Positions 1 to 8,662 of a stretch of 37,935 nt of DNA are shown here, in pieces (the stretch's first letter is position 1; each line of letters opens with the position of its first letter). The DNA lies in NCBI RefSeq assembly GCF_000484635.1, contig NZ_AXVM01000012.1, positions 1 through 37,935 of the forward strand, given 5' to 3'. The position numbers and the translations under genes are program-made. The notes under the pieces are model-generated. The model was not told the DNA's origin and made no database searches. It saw only the letters and a list, made by a program, of their open reading frames with translations. Source of the stretch: Comamonas badia DSM 17552 (GTDB taxonomy: Bacteria; Pseudomonadota; Gammaproteobacteria; Burkholderiales; Burkholderiaceae_C).

Positions 1-740
1 GGGCCCTTGAGGCCCCGCACCTCGGGGAAGGCGTTTTCTTCGGGGCAGAAGACTTCGTCCAGCACGATTTCGCCGGTGATCGATGCGCGCAGACCCACCT
101 TGCCGTGGATGGCGGGGGCCGTGAGGCCCTTCCAGCCCTTTTCGAGCACGAAGCCGCGAATGGCGCCTTCATCGTCCTTGGCCCAGACGACGAAGACGTC
201 GGCAATCGGGCTGTTGGAGATCCACATCTTGCTGCCCGAGAGCGAATAGCCGCCGGGCACCTTCTTGGCGCGGGTGATCATGCTGCCGGGGTCCGAGCCG
301 TGGTTGGGCTCGGTCAGGCCAAAGCAGCCGATCCATTCGCCGCTGGCCAGCTTGGGCAGGTATTTCTGCTTGGTGGCCTCGTTGCCGAAGGCGTTGATGG
401 GCACCATCACCAGCGAGGACTGCACGCTCATCATGGAGCGGTAGCCCGAATCAACCCGCTCGACTTCGCGCGCGATCAGGCCGTAGCTGACGTAGTTCAG
501 GCCCGCGCCGCCGTATTGCTCGGGGATGGTGGGGCCGAGCAGGCCCAGCTCGCCCATTTCGCGGAAGATGGCCGGGTCGGTCTTCTCGTGGCGAAAGGCT
601 TCCTGCACGCGCGGCAGCAGTTTGTCCTGGCAGTAGGCGCGGGCGGCGTCCTGCACGGCGCGCTCGTCGGCTGTGAGCTGGTCGTGCAGGGCAAACGGGT
701 CTTGCCAGCTGAAGGGGGTCTTGGGCTTGGAGTTGGACAT
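1..740 (-). CDS. gcdH: Glutaryl-CoA dehydrogenase, 3' end cut by window
   Basis: Flavoprotein of the acyl-CoA dehydrogenase family that oxidises and decarboxylates glutaryl-CoA to crotonyl-CoA. I translated the strand directly: ATG at 740, then about 246 codons open to the window edge, so roughly the C-terminal third (including the catalytic Glu) is missing. The N-terminal part carries [19 protein letters not shown], then [20 protein letters not shown] and [14 protein letters not shown], which are typical of glutaryl-CoA dehydrogenase rather than generic acyl-CoA dehydrogenases. It starts 26 nt downstream of the RidA-like stop on the same strand, so it is probably the next gene of the 2-aminobenzoate operon. 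A role in using a glutaryl-CoA intermediate of that pathway is inference; lysine or tryptophan breakdown would also explain it. Confidence 0.88.
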   Translation of the reverse strand, partial: MSNSKPKTPFSWQDPFALHDQLTADERAVQDAARAYCQDKLLPRVQEAFRHEKTDPAIFREMGELGLLGPTIPEQYGGAGLNYVSYGLIAREVERVDSGYRSMMSVQSSLVMVPINAFGNEATKQKYLPKLASGEWIGCFGLTEPNHGSDPGSMITRAKKVPGGYSLSGSKMWISNSPIADVFVVWAKDDEGAIRGFVLEKGWKGLTAPAIHGKVGLRASITGEIVLDEVFCPEENAFPEVRGLKG

Positions 741-766
741 GAAAGGCTCCGGTCGGTAAGTGAAAT

Positions 767-1165
767 TCAATCGGGAATGACGGCCGTGACTTCGATCTCG
801 ACCTTGGCGCGCTCTTCCATCAGCGCCGCCACCTGCACGCAGGTCATGGCCGGGAAGTTCTTGCCCATGATCTCGCGGTACGCACCGCCCAGCTCTTTCA
901 GGCGGCTGTTGTACTCGACGCGGTCGATCACATACCAGGTCATGCGCACCATGTGCTCGGGGCCGGCACCGGCTGCCTTGAGCACGGCCGCGATGTTGGC
1001 CAGCGCCTGGTGCACCTGCGCGATGAAATCGTCGCTCTCGAACTGCTGCTGCGCATTCCAGCCGATCTGGCCGCCAACGAAAATCTGCGTGCCGCGTGCG
1101 GCCACACCGTTGGCGTAACCCTTGGCGGGCGCCCAGCCCGCGGGTTGGATGTTCTCGTGGATCAT
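767..1165 (-). CDS. RidA/YjgF-family protein lacking the imine-deaminase Arg
   Basis: A 132-residue protein of the Rid (YjgF/YER057c/UK114) superfamily, normal length for the family. The family signature VEIEVTAV is near the C-terminus. True RidA proteins have an Arg (Arg105 in E. coli, in the context ARSCVEV) that binds the carboxylate of 2-iminobutanoate or 2-aminoacrylate. Here the matching segment reads PAMTCVQVA, so that position is Met107. This places the protein outside the RidA deaminase group. Its ATG overlaps the ligase stop by 4 nt (ATGA), so it is translationally coupled to an aryl-CoA ligase. The Azoarcus evansii 2-aminobenzoate clusters, as I recall, also contain such a protein. 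A role in handling a ring-derived imine or enamine is plausible but unproven. Confidence 0.85.
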   Translation of the reverse strand: MIHENIQPAGWAPAKGYANGVAARGTQIFVGGQIGWNAQQQFESDDFIAQVHQALANIAAVLKAAGAGPEHMVRMTWYVIDRVEYNSRLKELGGAYREIMGKNFPAMTCVQVAALMEERAKVEIEVTAVIPD

Positions 1166-2784
1166 GGCGTCTGCCTCAATTTATAGCGCTGCACCTTGCC
1201 GGTTTCGGTACGGGGCAGCTGGGTGATGAATTCAATCTCGCGCGGGTACTTGTACGGCGCGATGGTGTTCTTGACGTAGTCCTGCAGGGTTTTCACCAGG
1301 GCCGCATCGCCCTGGTAGCCCGGTTTGAGCACGACGAAGGCCTTGATGATCATGCCGCGCGCCTCGTCGGGCTTGCCGACCACGCCGCATTCCGCGACGG
1401 ACGGATGCGTGAGCAGACAGCCTTCGACTTCCGGGCCGCCCACGTTGTAGCCGGCGGTGACGATCATGTCGTCATTGCGCGCCTGGTAAAAGAAATAGCC
1501 GTCCTCGTCCTGCATGAACGAATCGCCCGGGTGGTTCCAGCCCTTGGTCACGTACTTGGTCTGGCGCTCGTCCTGCATGTAGCGGCAGCCGGTCGGGCCG
1601 ATCATCGCCAGGCGCCCGACAGTGCCGCGCGCAACCTCGTTGTCGTCGTCGTCCACCACCTTGGCGATATAGCCGGGCACCACCTTGCCGATGGCGCCGG
1701 GGCGCACCTCGCTGCCCGCCGACGAAATGTAGATGTGAAACACCTCGGTGCCGCCGATGCCGTCCAGCATCTCTATGCCGGTGGCCTGCTTCCAGAGCTG
1801 GCGCGTGGCATCGGGCAGCGCTTCGCCGGCGCTCACGCAGATGCGCAGGCTGGGTGCGCCGATCGACTGCATGAAGGGAGCCATCTGGCGGTAGAACGTG
1901 GGTGCGGTGTAGCAGATGGTGACGCCGTGCTCGCGCATCTGGCGCACCATGGTCTCGGGGTTGTAGCGGCCGTCGGGGTAGTAGATGGAGGCGCCAGCCC
2001 ACATCGGGAAGACCAGCAGGCCACCCAGGCCAAAGGTGAAGGCAAGTGGCGGCGAACCGGTCACCACGTCGTCCGCCGTGGCCTTGAGCACGTGGCGCGG
2101 CCAGGCATTGCAGGCGGCCAGGATTTCGCGGTGCGTCGTCACGCAGGCCTTGGGCACGCCGGTGGTGCCGCTGGTGAAGGCCAGCAGCGCCACATCGTCG
2201 GCTGCCGTCGGGCAACCCGCATACTGGGCGGATTGCCTGGCGGAGCGCGCCTCAAGGCCATCGGCGCGGGTGGCATCGCCAAACACGATCATGGGCACTT
2301 TCCCTGACCGCACCTGCGCCACCTGCTCCATTTCCTGCAGCAGATGCGCTTCGCACAGCGCCAGCGCAGGCAGCGCCTTGTCAGCCACCTGGTCGAGCTC
2401 CTTGGCACGCAGCAGCGGCATGGTGGCCACGGCGATCAGACCGGCCTTGACCACGGCCAGCCAGGCCAGCGCCATCTCGATCGAGTTGCCGCCACGCAGC
2501 AGCACGCGGTTGCCGGGCACCAGCCTGCACTCATGCAGCAGCACGCCGCAAATGCGGTTGACCTCGGCATCCGCCTGCGCGTAGCTCAGCGTCTGGCTGG
2601 GCGCGCGCAGAAACGGCTTGTCGGCCCTGCCGCCGGCCAGCGCCTTGGCAAACAGCGCGGTGACGACGTTGGCCTGATCCTGGATCTGCTGCTCGGGCAG
2701 GTCATAGCGGAATTCGGGCCACTGCGCCTTGGGCGGCAGACGGTCGCGCACGAAGGAATCTGTCTGAGCGGATGCAACAGTCAC
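1162..2784 (-). CDS. 2-aminobenzoate-CoA ligase (benzoate-CoA ligase family)
   Basis: ATP-dependent aryl-CoA synthetase (ANL superfamily, 540 residues) that activates an aromatic carboxylate as its CoA thioester through an acyl-adenylate. The phosphate-binding loop TSGTTGVPK is at residues 204-212, the aromatic-CoA-ligase motif around [12 protein letters not shown] follows, and the C-terminal catalytic lysine lies in [10 protein letters not shown] (Lys530). The start is GTG at 2784, overlapping the upstream TGA, with GGAG 8 nt before it. Substrate assignment to 2-aminobenzoate rests on the neighbouring fused monooxygenase/reductase of the 2-aminobenzoyl-CoA type. Salicylate or another ortho-substituted benzoate is the main alternative. 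Confidence 0.85.
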   Translation of the reverse strand: MTVASAQTDSFVRDRLPPKAQWPEFRYDLPEQQIQDQANVVTALFAKALAGGRADKPFLRAPSQTLSYAQADAEVNRICGVLLHECRLVPGNRVLLRGGNSIEMALAWLAVVKAGLIAVATMPLLRAKELDQVADKALPALALCEAHLLQEMEQVAQVRSGKVPMIVFGDATRADGLEARSARQSAQYAGCPTAADDVALLAFTSGTTGVPKACVTTHREILAACNAWPRHVLKATADDVVTGSPPLAFTFGLGGLLVFPMWAGASIYYPDGRYNPETMVRQMREHGVTICYTAPTFYRQMAPFMQSIGAPSLRICVSAGEALPDATRQLWKQATGIEMLDGIGGTEVFHIYISSAGSEVRPGAIGKVVPGYIAKVVDDDDNEVARGTVGRLAMIGPTGCRYMQDERQTKYVTKGWNHPGDSFMQDEDGYFFYQARNDDMIVTAGYNVGGPEVEGCLLTHPSVAECGVVGKPDEARGMIIKAFVVLKPGYQGDAALVKTLQDYVKNTIAPYKYPREIEFITQLPRTETGKVQRYKLRQTP

Positions 2785-4010
2785 TTTTTCATCTCCTGCA
2801 GGGCGGCCTTGCCAATGATCAGCTGCTGCACCTCGGTCGCACCTTCGTAGATGCGCAGCGAACGGATATCGCGGTAGAGCGATTCCACCTTGCTGCCGAC
2901 CATGACGCCCAGGCCGCCATGCATCTGCAGCGCCATGTCGATCACGCGCTGGGCGTTTTCGGTGGCGGTCATCTTGGCCATGGCGGCAGCGACGCTGCGT
3001 TCGCGCTGATCGCCCTGGCCGGTGTCGCGCATCCAGGCAGCGCGGTAGGTCAGCAAGGCGCCGGCGTCGATCAGCGCGGCCATTTCGCCGAGCCTGGCCT
3101 GCGTGAGCTGGAAGTCGGCCAGCGTCTGGCCGAACATCTTGCGATGCTTCGCATGGTCGATCGCCTCGGCCAGCGCGCGGCGGGCGAAGCCCAGCGCGGC
3201 GGCGGCGACGCTGGCGCGGAAGATGTCCAGCGTCTGCATGGCCAGCTTGAAGCCGCCGTTCACCTCGCCCAGCATCTGCTCGCCGTCCACGCGGCAGCGA
3301 TGGAAGGTGAGCGTGGCCAGCGGGTGCGGCGCCATGACCGGAATATGGACGGAATCATCCAGCCCTTCACTGCCGCGATCGACGACGAAGGCGCTGATGC
3401 CCCGGCTGCCACCGTCAGGATCGGTCTTGGCAAAGACGCAATAGAAATCGGCGATGCCGCCATTGCTGATCCAGGTTTTCTGGCCATCCAGAAAATAAGA
3501 ATCATCTTTTTGGCCTACAACGCAATCAGGGCGTGCGTCAGTAGCTCTTAATTTCATTGCAGCCACGTCTGATCCGGCCTCGGGTTCGGACAGGGCAAAC
3601 GCGGCGATCTTGCGGCCGGCCGCCACCTCGGGCAGGTAGGCACGGCGCGTGGTGTCGCTGCCGCCCAGCGATATCGCACCGCTGCCCAGACCCTGCATGG
3701 CAAACGCAAAGTCCGCCAGCGGCGAGTAGAACGCCAGCGTCTCGCGCAGCATCACCAGGGCGCGCGAATCGAGCTGCGGCAGAGCGCCGCCGAACTCGCC
3801 GGGTACGCAGTAGCCCAGCCAGCCGCCCTGCCCCAGGCGCTGGACCCAGTCGCGGCAGGCCGCGCGGTCATCGGCCTCATCCACGCGCTGGGCGTTGGCC
3901 CAGTCGGGCAGCTCGGCGGCAATGCGCCGGTGCGCCTCGTCGAAGAAGGGCAAGGCCAGGTGCGATGCAGAGGGGCGCAGGTGCGTGGCCTGCAGGATGC
4001 CGGTGCTCAT
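2781..4010 (-). CDS. Acyl-CoA dehydrogenase of the 2-aminobenzoate operon
   Basis: FAD enzyme of 409 residues for alpha,beta-oxidation of an acyl-CoA intermediate. Visible motifs are FALSEPEAGSDVAAMK (FAD/substrate loop), KTWISNGGIADFY, and IYEGATEVQQL near the C-terminus with the catalytic Glu. I chose ATG 4010, which shares one base with the stop of the enoyl-CoA hydratase (TGATG); a longer reading frame upstream only runs across that gene. Between KLRAT and YFLDG there are extra residues (DARPDCVVGQKDDS) encoded by an AT-rich patch that looks like an in-frame copy of a small dispersed repeat. The enzyme probably acts on ring-reduced or ring-opened CoA esters made by the monooxygenase/reductase; the exact substrate cannot be read from sequence. 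Confidence 0.88.
   Translation of the reverse strand: MSTGILQATHLRPSASHLALPFFDEAHRRIAAELPDWANAQRVDEADDRAACRDWVQRLGQGGWLGYCVPGEFGGALPQLDSRALVMLRETLAFYSPLADFAFAMQGLGSGAISLGGSDTTRRAYLPEVAAGRKIAAFALSEPEAGSDVAAMKLRATDARPDCVVGQKDDSYFLDGQKTWISNGGIADFYCVFAKTDPDGGSRGISAFVVDRGSEGLDDSVHIPVMAPHPLATLTFHRCRVDGEQMLGEVNGGFKLAMQTLDIFRASVAAAALGFARRALAEAIDHAKHRKMFGQTLADFQLTQARLGEMAALIDAGALLTYRAAWMRDTGQGDQRERSVAAAMAKMTATENAQRVIDMALQMHGGLGVMVGSKVESLYRDIRSLRIYEGATEVQQLIIGKAALQEMKK
3500..3553 (-). repeat. Small dispersed repeat, copy A (inside acyl-CoA dehydrogenase)
   Basis: Minus-strand reading gives AGC, 27 nt, then AGGCCAAAAAGATG. The same AGC-N27-AGGC layout recurs at 20794-20830, 25139-25175, and in weaker form at 11811 and 26285-26321. 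The patch is much richer in A and T than the surrounding gene and adds about 8-10 residues compared with what I expect for the family. Confidence 0.5.
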
Positions 4011-4867
4011 CAGTCGCCTCCGAACACGGGCTTTTGCTTGGCCACGAAGGCTTCGTAGGCGCGGCGGAAGTCCTGCGTCTGCATGCAGATGGCCTGGGCC
4101 TGCGCCTCGGCCTCGATCGCCTGGTCTATGGTCATCGCCCATTCCTGGTTCAGCATGTTCTTGGTCATCGCGTGGCCGAACATCGGCCCTGCGGCCAGCT
4201 GGCGCGCCGTGGCCTGCGCCTTGCCCAGCAGCTCGCTGCTTTCGTGCAAGGCGTTGAAAAAGCCCCAGGCCAGGCCTTCGTGCCCGGTCATCGCGCGGCC
4301 GGTGAACAGCAGCTCGCTGGCCCGGCCCTGGCCGATCACGCGCGGCAGCAGCGCGCAGGCGCCCATGTCGGCGCCGGCCAGACCCACGCGGGTGAAGAGA
4401 AACGCCGTCTTGGTCAGCTCGCTGCCGTAGCGCAGATCACAGGCCAGCGCCATCATGGCGCCCGCTCCGGCGCACACGCCGTCGATCGCGCCGATGATGG
4501 GCTGCGGGCAATGGCGCATGGCCTTGACCAGATCACCCGTCATGCGGGTGAACTCCAGCAGCTCGGGCATGGTCATCTTCGTGAGCGGGCCGATGATGTC
4601 GTGCACGTCGCCGCCCGAGCAGAAGTTGCCGCCCTCGCCGGTCACCACCACCACCTTCACATCGGTGGCGTAGCGCAGGCCGTTGAACAGGTCGCGCAGC
4701 TCGCCATAGCTGTCGAAGGTCAGCGGGTTCTTGCGGTCCGGGCGGTTGAGCATCACGGTGGCGACGCCATCGTCGCCGCACTCCCACGCGAAATGCCGAG
4801 CCTCATAGCCGGAGCGCGCACCAAATTGCGGGCGCATGGGGTTGTTGGAAGCGATGTAGTGTTTCAT
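4010..4867 (-). CDS. Enoyl-CoA hydratase/isomerase family protein
   Basis: Crotonase-fold protein of 285 residues. The oxyanion-hole segments are seen as [10 protein letters not shown] (residues 81-90) and [17 protein letters not shown] (130-146). Usual length for the family is about 260; the extra N-terminal 25 residues are conserved-looking rather than disordered. ATG 4867 overlaps the MarR stop by 4 nt; a longer frame upstream is rejected because it runs through the MarR gene. In this operon it would hydrate an enoyl-CoA or open the ring of a cyclohexene carbonyl-CoA formed after dearomatisation, by analogy with the Azoarcus evansii 2-aminobenzoate cluster. The exact reaction is not determined. 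Confidence 0.87.
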   Translation of the reverse strand: MKHYIASNNPMRPQFGARSGYEARHFAWECGDDGVATVMLNRPDRKNPLTFDSYGELRDLFNGLRYATDVKVVVVTGEGGNFCSGGDVHDIIGPLTKMTMPELLEFTRMTGDLVKAMRHCPQPIIGAIDGVCAGAGAMMALACDLRYGSELTKTAFLFTRVGLAGADMGACALLPRVIGQGRASELLFTGRAMTGHEGLAWGFFNALHESSELLGKAQATARQLAAGPMFGHAMTKNMLNQEWAMTIDQAIEAEAQAQAICMQTQDFRRAYEAFVAKQKPVFGGD

Positions 4868-5343
4868 TGGGTCTCCAGTTCCAGATAGTGGCGTTTGACC
4901 TTGCCCAGCAACTGGTGCAAGGCGCGGATTTCCTCGGGCGCCAGGCCGCCCAGCGCGGTGACTACCCACTCTTCGTGCGCCTGCGCCATGGCGCGGAATT
5001 CCTGGCGTCCCTTGGCGGTGAGCTGTACGCGAAACGCGCGGCGATCGTCCTCATCGGTCACACGCGCCACCAGCCCCTCTTTTTCCAGCTGATCGGTCAC
5101 GCCCGTCACGTTGCCGCCCGTGACCATCATGCGTTTGGAGAGCTCGCTCATGCGCAGGCCCTCGGGCTTGCGCTCCAGCTGCGCCATCAGGTCAAAGCGC
5201 GGCAAGGTGGTGTCGAACTGCTCGCGCAGATGCGATCGCAGATCGCGCTCGATCAGCTGGGTGCAGGTCAGCATGCGCAGCCACAGCCGCAATTCCTCGG
5301 GGTGGCCCGCATGGGCGCGGGCTTCCATGTCTACAGGCGCCAT
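4864..5343 (-). CDS. MarR-family transcriptional regulator
   Basis: A 159-residue winged-helix regulator with the MarR arrangement: N-terminal dimerisation helices, helix-turn-helix around [28 protein letters not shown], and the wing [16 protein letters not shown]. It is embedded in the middle of the catabolic operon, 1 nt after the SDR stop and overlapping the hydratase start. MarR proteins of CoA-dependent aromatic pathways usually repress their operon and are released by the aryl-CoA ester. An inverted repeat in the promoter spacer at 8547-8565 is a reasonable operator for it. Autoregulation is inference. Confidence 0.9.
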   Translation of the reverse strand: MAPVDMEARAHAGHPEELRLWLRMLTCTQLIERDLRSHLREQFDTTLPRFDLMAQLERKPEGLRMSELSKRMMVTGGNVTGVTDQLEKEGLVARVTDEDDRRAFRVQLTAKGRQEFRAMAQAHEEWVVTALGGLAPEEIRALHQLLGKVKRHYLELETQ

Positions 5344-5344
5344 C

Positions 5345-6139
5345 TCACATCACCTCTCCGCCACTGACGGAAATACCCTGCCCGGTGACCGCACCGGCAC
5401 TGTCTTCGCACAGCCACAGCACGGCACTGGCGACTTCATCGGGCTGCACCAGGCGCTTCTGCGGATTGCCCGCCGCAAGCTGCGCCCGCGCCTCATCCTC
5501 GCTGCGGCCGGTCTTGGCGACGATATTGGCGATGCTGTCCTTGAGCAAGTCGGTTTCGGTATAGCCCGGGCAGACGGCGTTGACCGTGACGCCCTTGGTG
5601 GCCAGTTCCAGCGCCAGCGCGCGCGTGAGGCCCAGCACCCCGTGCTTGGCCGCGCAATAGGCGCTGACGTAGGCGTAGCCGCGCTGTGCCGCGGTGCTGG
5701 CCACGTTCACCACACGCCCCCAGCCGGCGGACAGCATGCCCGGCAGCGCGGCCTGGGTGCAGACCATGGTGCCGGTCAGGTTGACCGCCAGCATCTTGTT
5801 CCAGAGCGCCATGTCCATCTTTGCAAACGGCACGCTTTCGGCCTGGCCAGCGTTGTTCACCAGCGTGTCCATGGCGCCAAAGCGGCCCGCCGCCTGCGCA
5901 AATGCCGCGCGGACGGCTGCCGGATCGGCCACGTCGGCAGACACCGCCTGCAGCCGCGCGGCCGCGCCGGCGCTGCCCGCAAGCTGCGGCAGGCGATCCG
6001 CCGCCACCGGACTGCGCCCGAGCATCGTCACGCGCGCGCCACGGGCCAGCAGCGCCTGCGTGACGGCAAGACCGATGCCGCGCGCACCACCCGTCACCAG
6101 GCAGTGGCGCGCATCCCAGGCAGGTGCAACGGCGCTCAT
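5345..6139 (-). CDS. Short-chain dehydrogenase (3-hydroxyacyl-CoA dehydrogenase type)
   Basis: Classical SDR of 264 residues. The Rossmann motif TGGARGIG is at 16-23, NNAG at 105-108, and the catalytic triad Ser158, Tyr171 and Lys175 (YCAAK) is complete. I start it at ATG 6139, 5 nt after the stop of the monooxygenase/reductase; a longer in-frame extension only overlaps that gene. The acidic residue expected after the second beta strand for NAD preference is not obvious, so the cofactor is left open. As part of a beta-oxidation-like set (hydratase, acyl-CoA dehydrogenase) it most likely oxidises a 3-hydroxyacyl-CoA intermediate of 2-aminobenzoyl-CoA breakdown. Confidence 0.87.
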   Translation of the reverse strand: MSAVAPAWDARHCLVTGGARGIGLAVTQALLARGARVTMLGRSPVAADRLPQLAGSAGAAARLQAVSADVADPAAVRAAFAQAAGRFGAMDTLVNNAGQAESVPFAKMDMALWNKMLAVNLTGTMVCTQAALPGMLSAGWGRVVNVASTAAQRGYAYVSAYCAAKHGVLGLTRALALELATKGVTVNAVCPGYTETDLLKDSIANIVAKTGRSEDEARAQLAAGNPQKRLVQPDEVASAVLWLCEDSAGAVTGQGISVSGGEVM

Positions 6140-6144
6140 GGCAC

Positions 6145-8502
6145 TCACGCCGGCACGTGGATGGCGGCGGCCGCGATCTGCGCCGCGATCTGCGCCTTCT
6201 CGCGCTCGAACAGCGCCTCCATCTGGCGTTTGCCCTGGTAATACTGCCTGGGCCAGGCGATCGGCGTGTAGCCGATCCTGGCCGCCTCGGTCAGCGTCCA
6301 GTTCGGGTTGGCCAGGTGCGGGCGCGCCACGGCGCAGAGGTCGGCGCGGCCTGCGGCGATGATGCTGTTGACATGGTCGGCCTCCGTAATCGCGCCCACG
6401 GCGATGGTGGCGATGCCCGCCTCCTGGCGTACACGGTCGGCGAACGGGGTTTGCCACATGCGGCCGTAGACCGGCTTTTCTTCCTTGCTGACCTGCCCAG
6501 CCGAGCAATCGACCATGTCGGCGCCCGCAGCCTTGAAGGCCTTGGCGATGTCCACGGCATCGGCCGGCGTGATGCCGCCCTCCACCCAGTCGGTGGCGGA
6601 GATGCGCACCGACATGGGCTTGTCTGCCGGCCAGACGGCGCGCATGGCCCTGAAGACCTCCAGCGGGTAGCGCAGGCGGTTTTCCAGGCTGCCGCCGTAC
6701 TCGTCCTGGCGGTGATTCGTCAGCGGCGAGATGAATTCGGAGAGCAGATAGCCGTGGGCGCAGTGCAGTTCGATCCAGTCCACCCCGATGTCGATGCAAT
6801 CCTTCGCCGCCTCGACAAAGCGCTGCTTGAGGTGCTCCATCTCGCTCTTGCTGATTTCCCTGGCCACCTGGCTCACGCCCTCAAGGTATTGCTGCTCGGA
6901 GGCGCCGACGATGGGCCAGTTGCCCGATTCCAGCGGCAGGTCGGTGCCATCCCAGGCCAGGCGCGTCGAGGCCTTGGCGCCGGCGTGGCCCAGCTGCATG
7001 GCGAACCTGGCGTCGGAGTGTTCGTGAATCCAGCGGGCAATGCGCTTCCAGCCCGCCTTCTGCTCCGCCGTGTAGAGGCCGGGGCAGCCCGGGGTGATGC
7101 GGCCTTCCGGCGTGATGCAGGTCATCTCGGCAAACACCATGCCGGCGCCGCCCATGGCGCGTGCGCCCAGGTGCACCAGGTGGTAATCGTCCGGCAGACC
7201 ATCGACGCACGAATACTGCGCCATCGGCGAGACGACGACGCGGTTCTTCAGCGTGAGGCCGCGCACGGTGAACGGCGTGAACATCGGCGGCGGCGGCGTC
7301 TGGTCGTCCGCCACCGTCAGACCATCACGGCGCGCCAGCCAGCGCTCGTAGCCTTCCAGCCAGGCCTTGTCGCGCAGGCGCAGGTTCTCGTGGCTGATGC
7401 GCTGGCTGCGCGTGAGCATGGAGTACATGAACTGCGGCGGCTCCAGCTGGTCGCAGTAGCGCTCGCCGCACACCTCGAACCACTCCATGGCGTTCCAGGC
7501 GGCGTTCTGCAGGCGCAGCGCCTCGATGCTGCGCGTGGCCTGGTACTGCGTCAACACATCCTCGATCTGGCCAGCGCCGTCGCCCAGTTCGATGAACTTG
7601 CGCGTGAGATCGATCGCGTCTTCCAGCGCCAGCTTGGTGCCCGAGCCGATGGCGAAGTGCGCCGTGTGCACCGCATCGCCCAGCAGCACCACATGCGCTC
7701 CGTTCTGGTTCCTGAACCACCAGTGGTCGCACTTGACGCGGGTGAAATTGATCCATGCCGAGCCGCGCAGGTGGCGCGCGTTGCTCATCAGCCTCTCGCC
7801 CTGAAGGTTGTCGGCAAACAGTTTTTCGCAGAATTCGATCGACTCGTCCGGCCCGGCGTTGTCCAGGCCATGCGCCTTCCACACATGCTCGGGGCATTCG
7901 ACGATGAAGGTGGACGTTTCTTCGTCGAACTTGTAGATGTGCGCCTGGAACCAGCCGTGCTCGGTCTTCTTGAAATCAAAGGTGAAGGCGTCGTACTGGC
8001 GCTTGGTGCCCAGCCAGATGAAGCGGTTGGGGCGCACCACCAGTTCGGGCTGGAATTTGTCGGCGTGCAGCGTGCGGATCTTGGAATTGATGCCGTCGCT
8101 GGCGATGATGAGATCGGCATCCGGAAAATCCAGATCGGAGTCGACATCGGTCTCGAACACCAGTTTGACGCCCAGTTCCTCGCAGCGCGCCTGCAGGATG
8201 TTGAGCAGTTTCTTGCGCCCGATGCCGACGAAGCCATGGCCGCCCGAGCGGATCACCTCGCCCTTGAACAGCAGTTCGATGTCATCCCAGTGGTTGAACG
8301 CCTGCTGGATGGTGTCGGCGGTCGGCTTGTCCCACTGGCGCATGTTGTCCATCGTGGCGTCGGAAAACACCACGCCCCAGCCAAAGGTGTCATAGGGCTT
8401 GTTGCGTTCGACGACGGTGATGTCGTGCGAGGGGTTGCGCTGCTTCATCAGGAGCGCGAAATACAGGCCGCCGGGGCCGCCGCCGATACAGACAATCTTC
8501 AT
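6145..8502 (-). CDS. Fused FAD monooxygenase / Old-Yellow-Enzyme reductase (2-aminobenzoyl-CoA monooxygenase/reductase type)
   Basis: A 785-residue fusion. Residues 1 to about 400 are a p-hydroxybenzoate-hydroxylase-like flavin monooxygenase (GGGPGG at 8-13, the internal [10 protein letters not shown] segment, GDAVH). Residues from about 407 to the end are an Old Yellow Enzyme-type flavin reductase ([37 protein letters not shown]). This architecture is that of Azoarcus evansii 2-aminobenzoyl-CoA monooxygenase/reductase, which hydroxylates the aromatic CoA ester and reduces the ring in one protein. Databases often name relatives bifunctional salicylyl-CoA 5-hydroxylase/oxidoreductase. It is the first gene after the promoter and is followed within 5 nt by the SDR. 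Substrate: 2-aminobenzoyl-CoA most likely, salicylyl-CoA possible. Confidence 0.92.
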   Translation of the reverse strand: MKIVCIGGGPGGLYFALLMKQRNPSHDITVVERNKPYDTFGWGVVFSDATMDNMRQWDKPTADTIQQAFNHWDDIELLFKGEVIRSGGHGFVGIGRKKLLNILQARCEELGVKLVFETDVDSDLDFPDADLIIASDGINSKIRTLHADKFQPELVVRPNRFIWLGTKRQYDAFTFDFKKTEHGWFQAHIYKFDEETSTFIVECPEHVWKAHGLDNAGPDESIEFCEKLFADNLQGERLMSNARHLRGSAWINFTRVKCDHWWFRNQNGAHVVLLGDAVHTAHFAIGSGTKLALEDAIDLTRKFIELGDGAGQIEDVLTQYQATRSIEALRLQNAAWNAMEWFEVCGERYCDQLEPPQFMYSMLTRSQRISHENLRLRDKAWLEGYERWLARRDGLTVADDQTPPPPMFTPFTVRGLTLKNRVVVSPMAQYSCVDGLPDDYHLVHLGARAMGGAGMVFAEMTCITPEGRITPGCPGLYTAEQKAGWKRIARWIHEHSDARFAMQLGHAGAKASTRLAWDGTDLPLESGNWPIVGASEQQYLEGVSQVAREISKSEMEHLKQRFVEAAKDCIDIGVDWIELHCAHGYLLSEFISPLTNHRQDEYGGSLENRLRYPLEVFRAMRAVWPADKPMSVRISATDWVEGGITPADAVDIAKAFKAAGADMVDCSAGQVSKEEKPVYGRMWQTPFADRVRQEAGIATIAVGAITEADHVNSIIAAGRADLCAVARPHLANPNWTLTEAARIGYTPIAWPRQYYQGKRQMEALFEREKAQIAAQIAAAAIHVPA

Positions 8503-8534
8503 GGATGAACCTCTGGTGTGCTGTGGCTGGAAGA

Positions 8535-8570
8535 TGGGTGTAATTTATTTATGAATAGTTTAAATGTCAA
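8535..8570 (-). promoter_or_regulatory. Sigma-70 promoter of the 2-aminobenzoate operon
   Basis: On the minus strand a perfect TTGACA (8565-8570) is followed, after exactly 17 nt, by TAAATT (8542-8547). The expected start of transcription is near 8535, giving a leader of about 33 nt to ATG 8502 with AGAGGTT as a likely ribosome binding site. The region is strikingly AT-rich against its GC-rich surroundings. Confidence 0.65.
8547..8565. promoter_or_regulatory. Operator-like inverted repeat in promoter spacer
   Basis: ATTTA-N9-TAAAT lies exactly between the -35 and -10 elements. A regulator bound here would block RNA polymerase. The MarR protein at 4864-5343 is the natural candidate. A direct repeat GTAATT at 8540 and 8571 brackets the site. 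The arms are only 5 bp, so chance in AT-rich sequence cannot be excluded. Confidence 0.35.
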
Positions 8571-8662
8571 GTAATTCTTCAAAATAAACCATCGAGAGGC
8601 CCCACACCGCATCCCGAAAGCCTGCGCCCCTGCATGAGGCACGGCGCCGGGCGGCACAGGCT

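Noticed and set aside
6124-8508. Long open frame on the plus strand (about 794 codons) opposite the monooxygenase/reductase
   Set aside because: It is a high-GC antisense shadow of a well-recognised gene, with His/Ala/Arg-rich composition and no domain.
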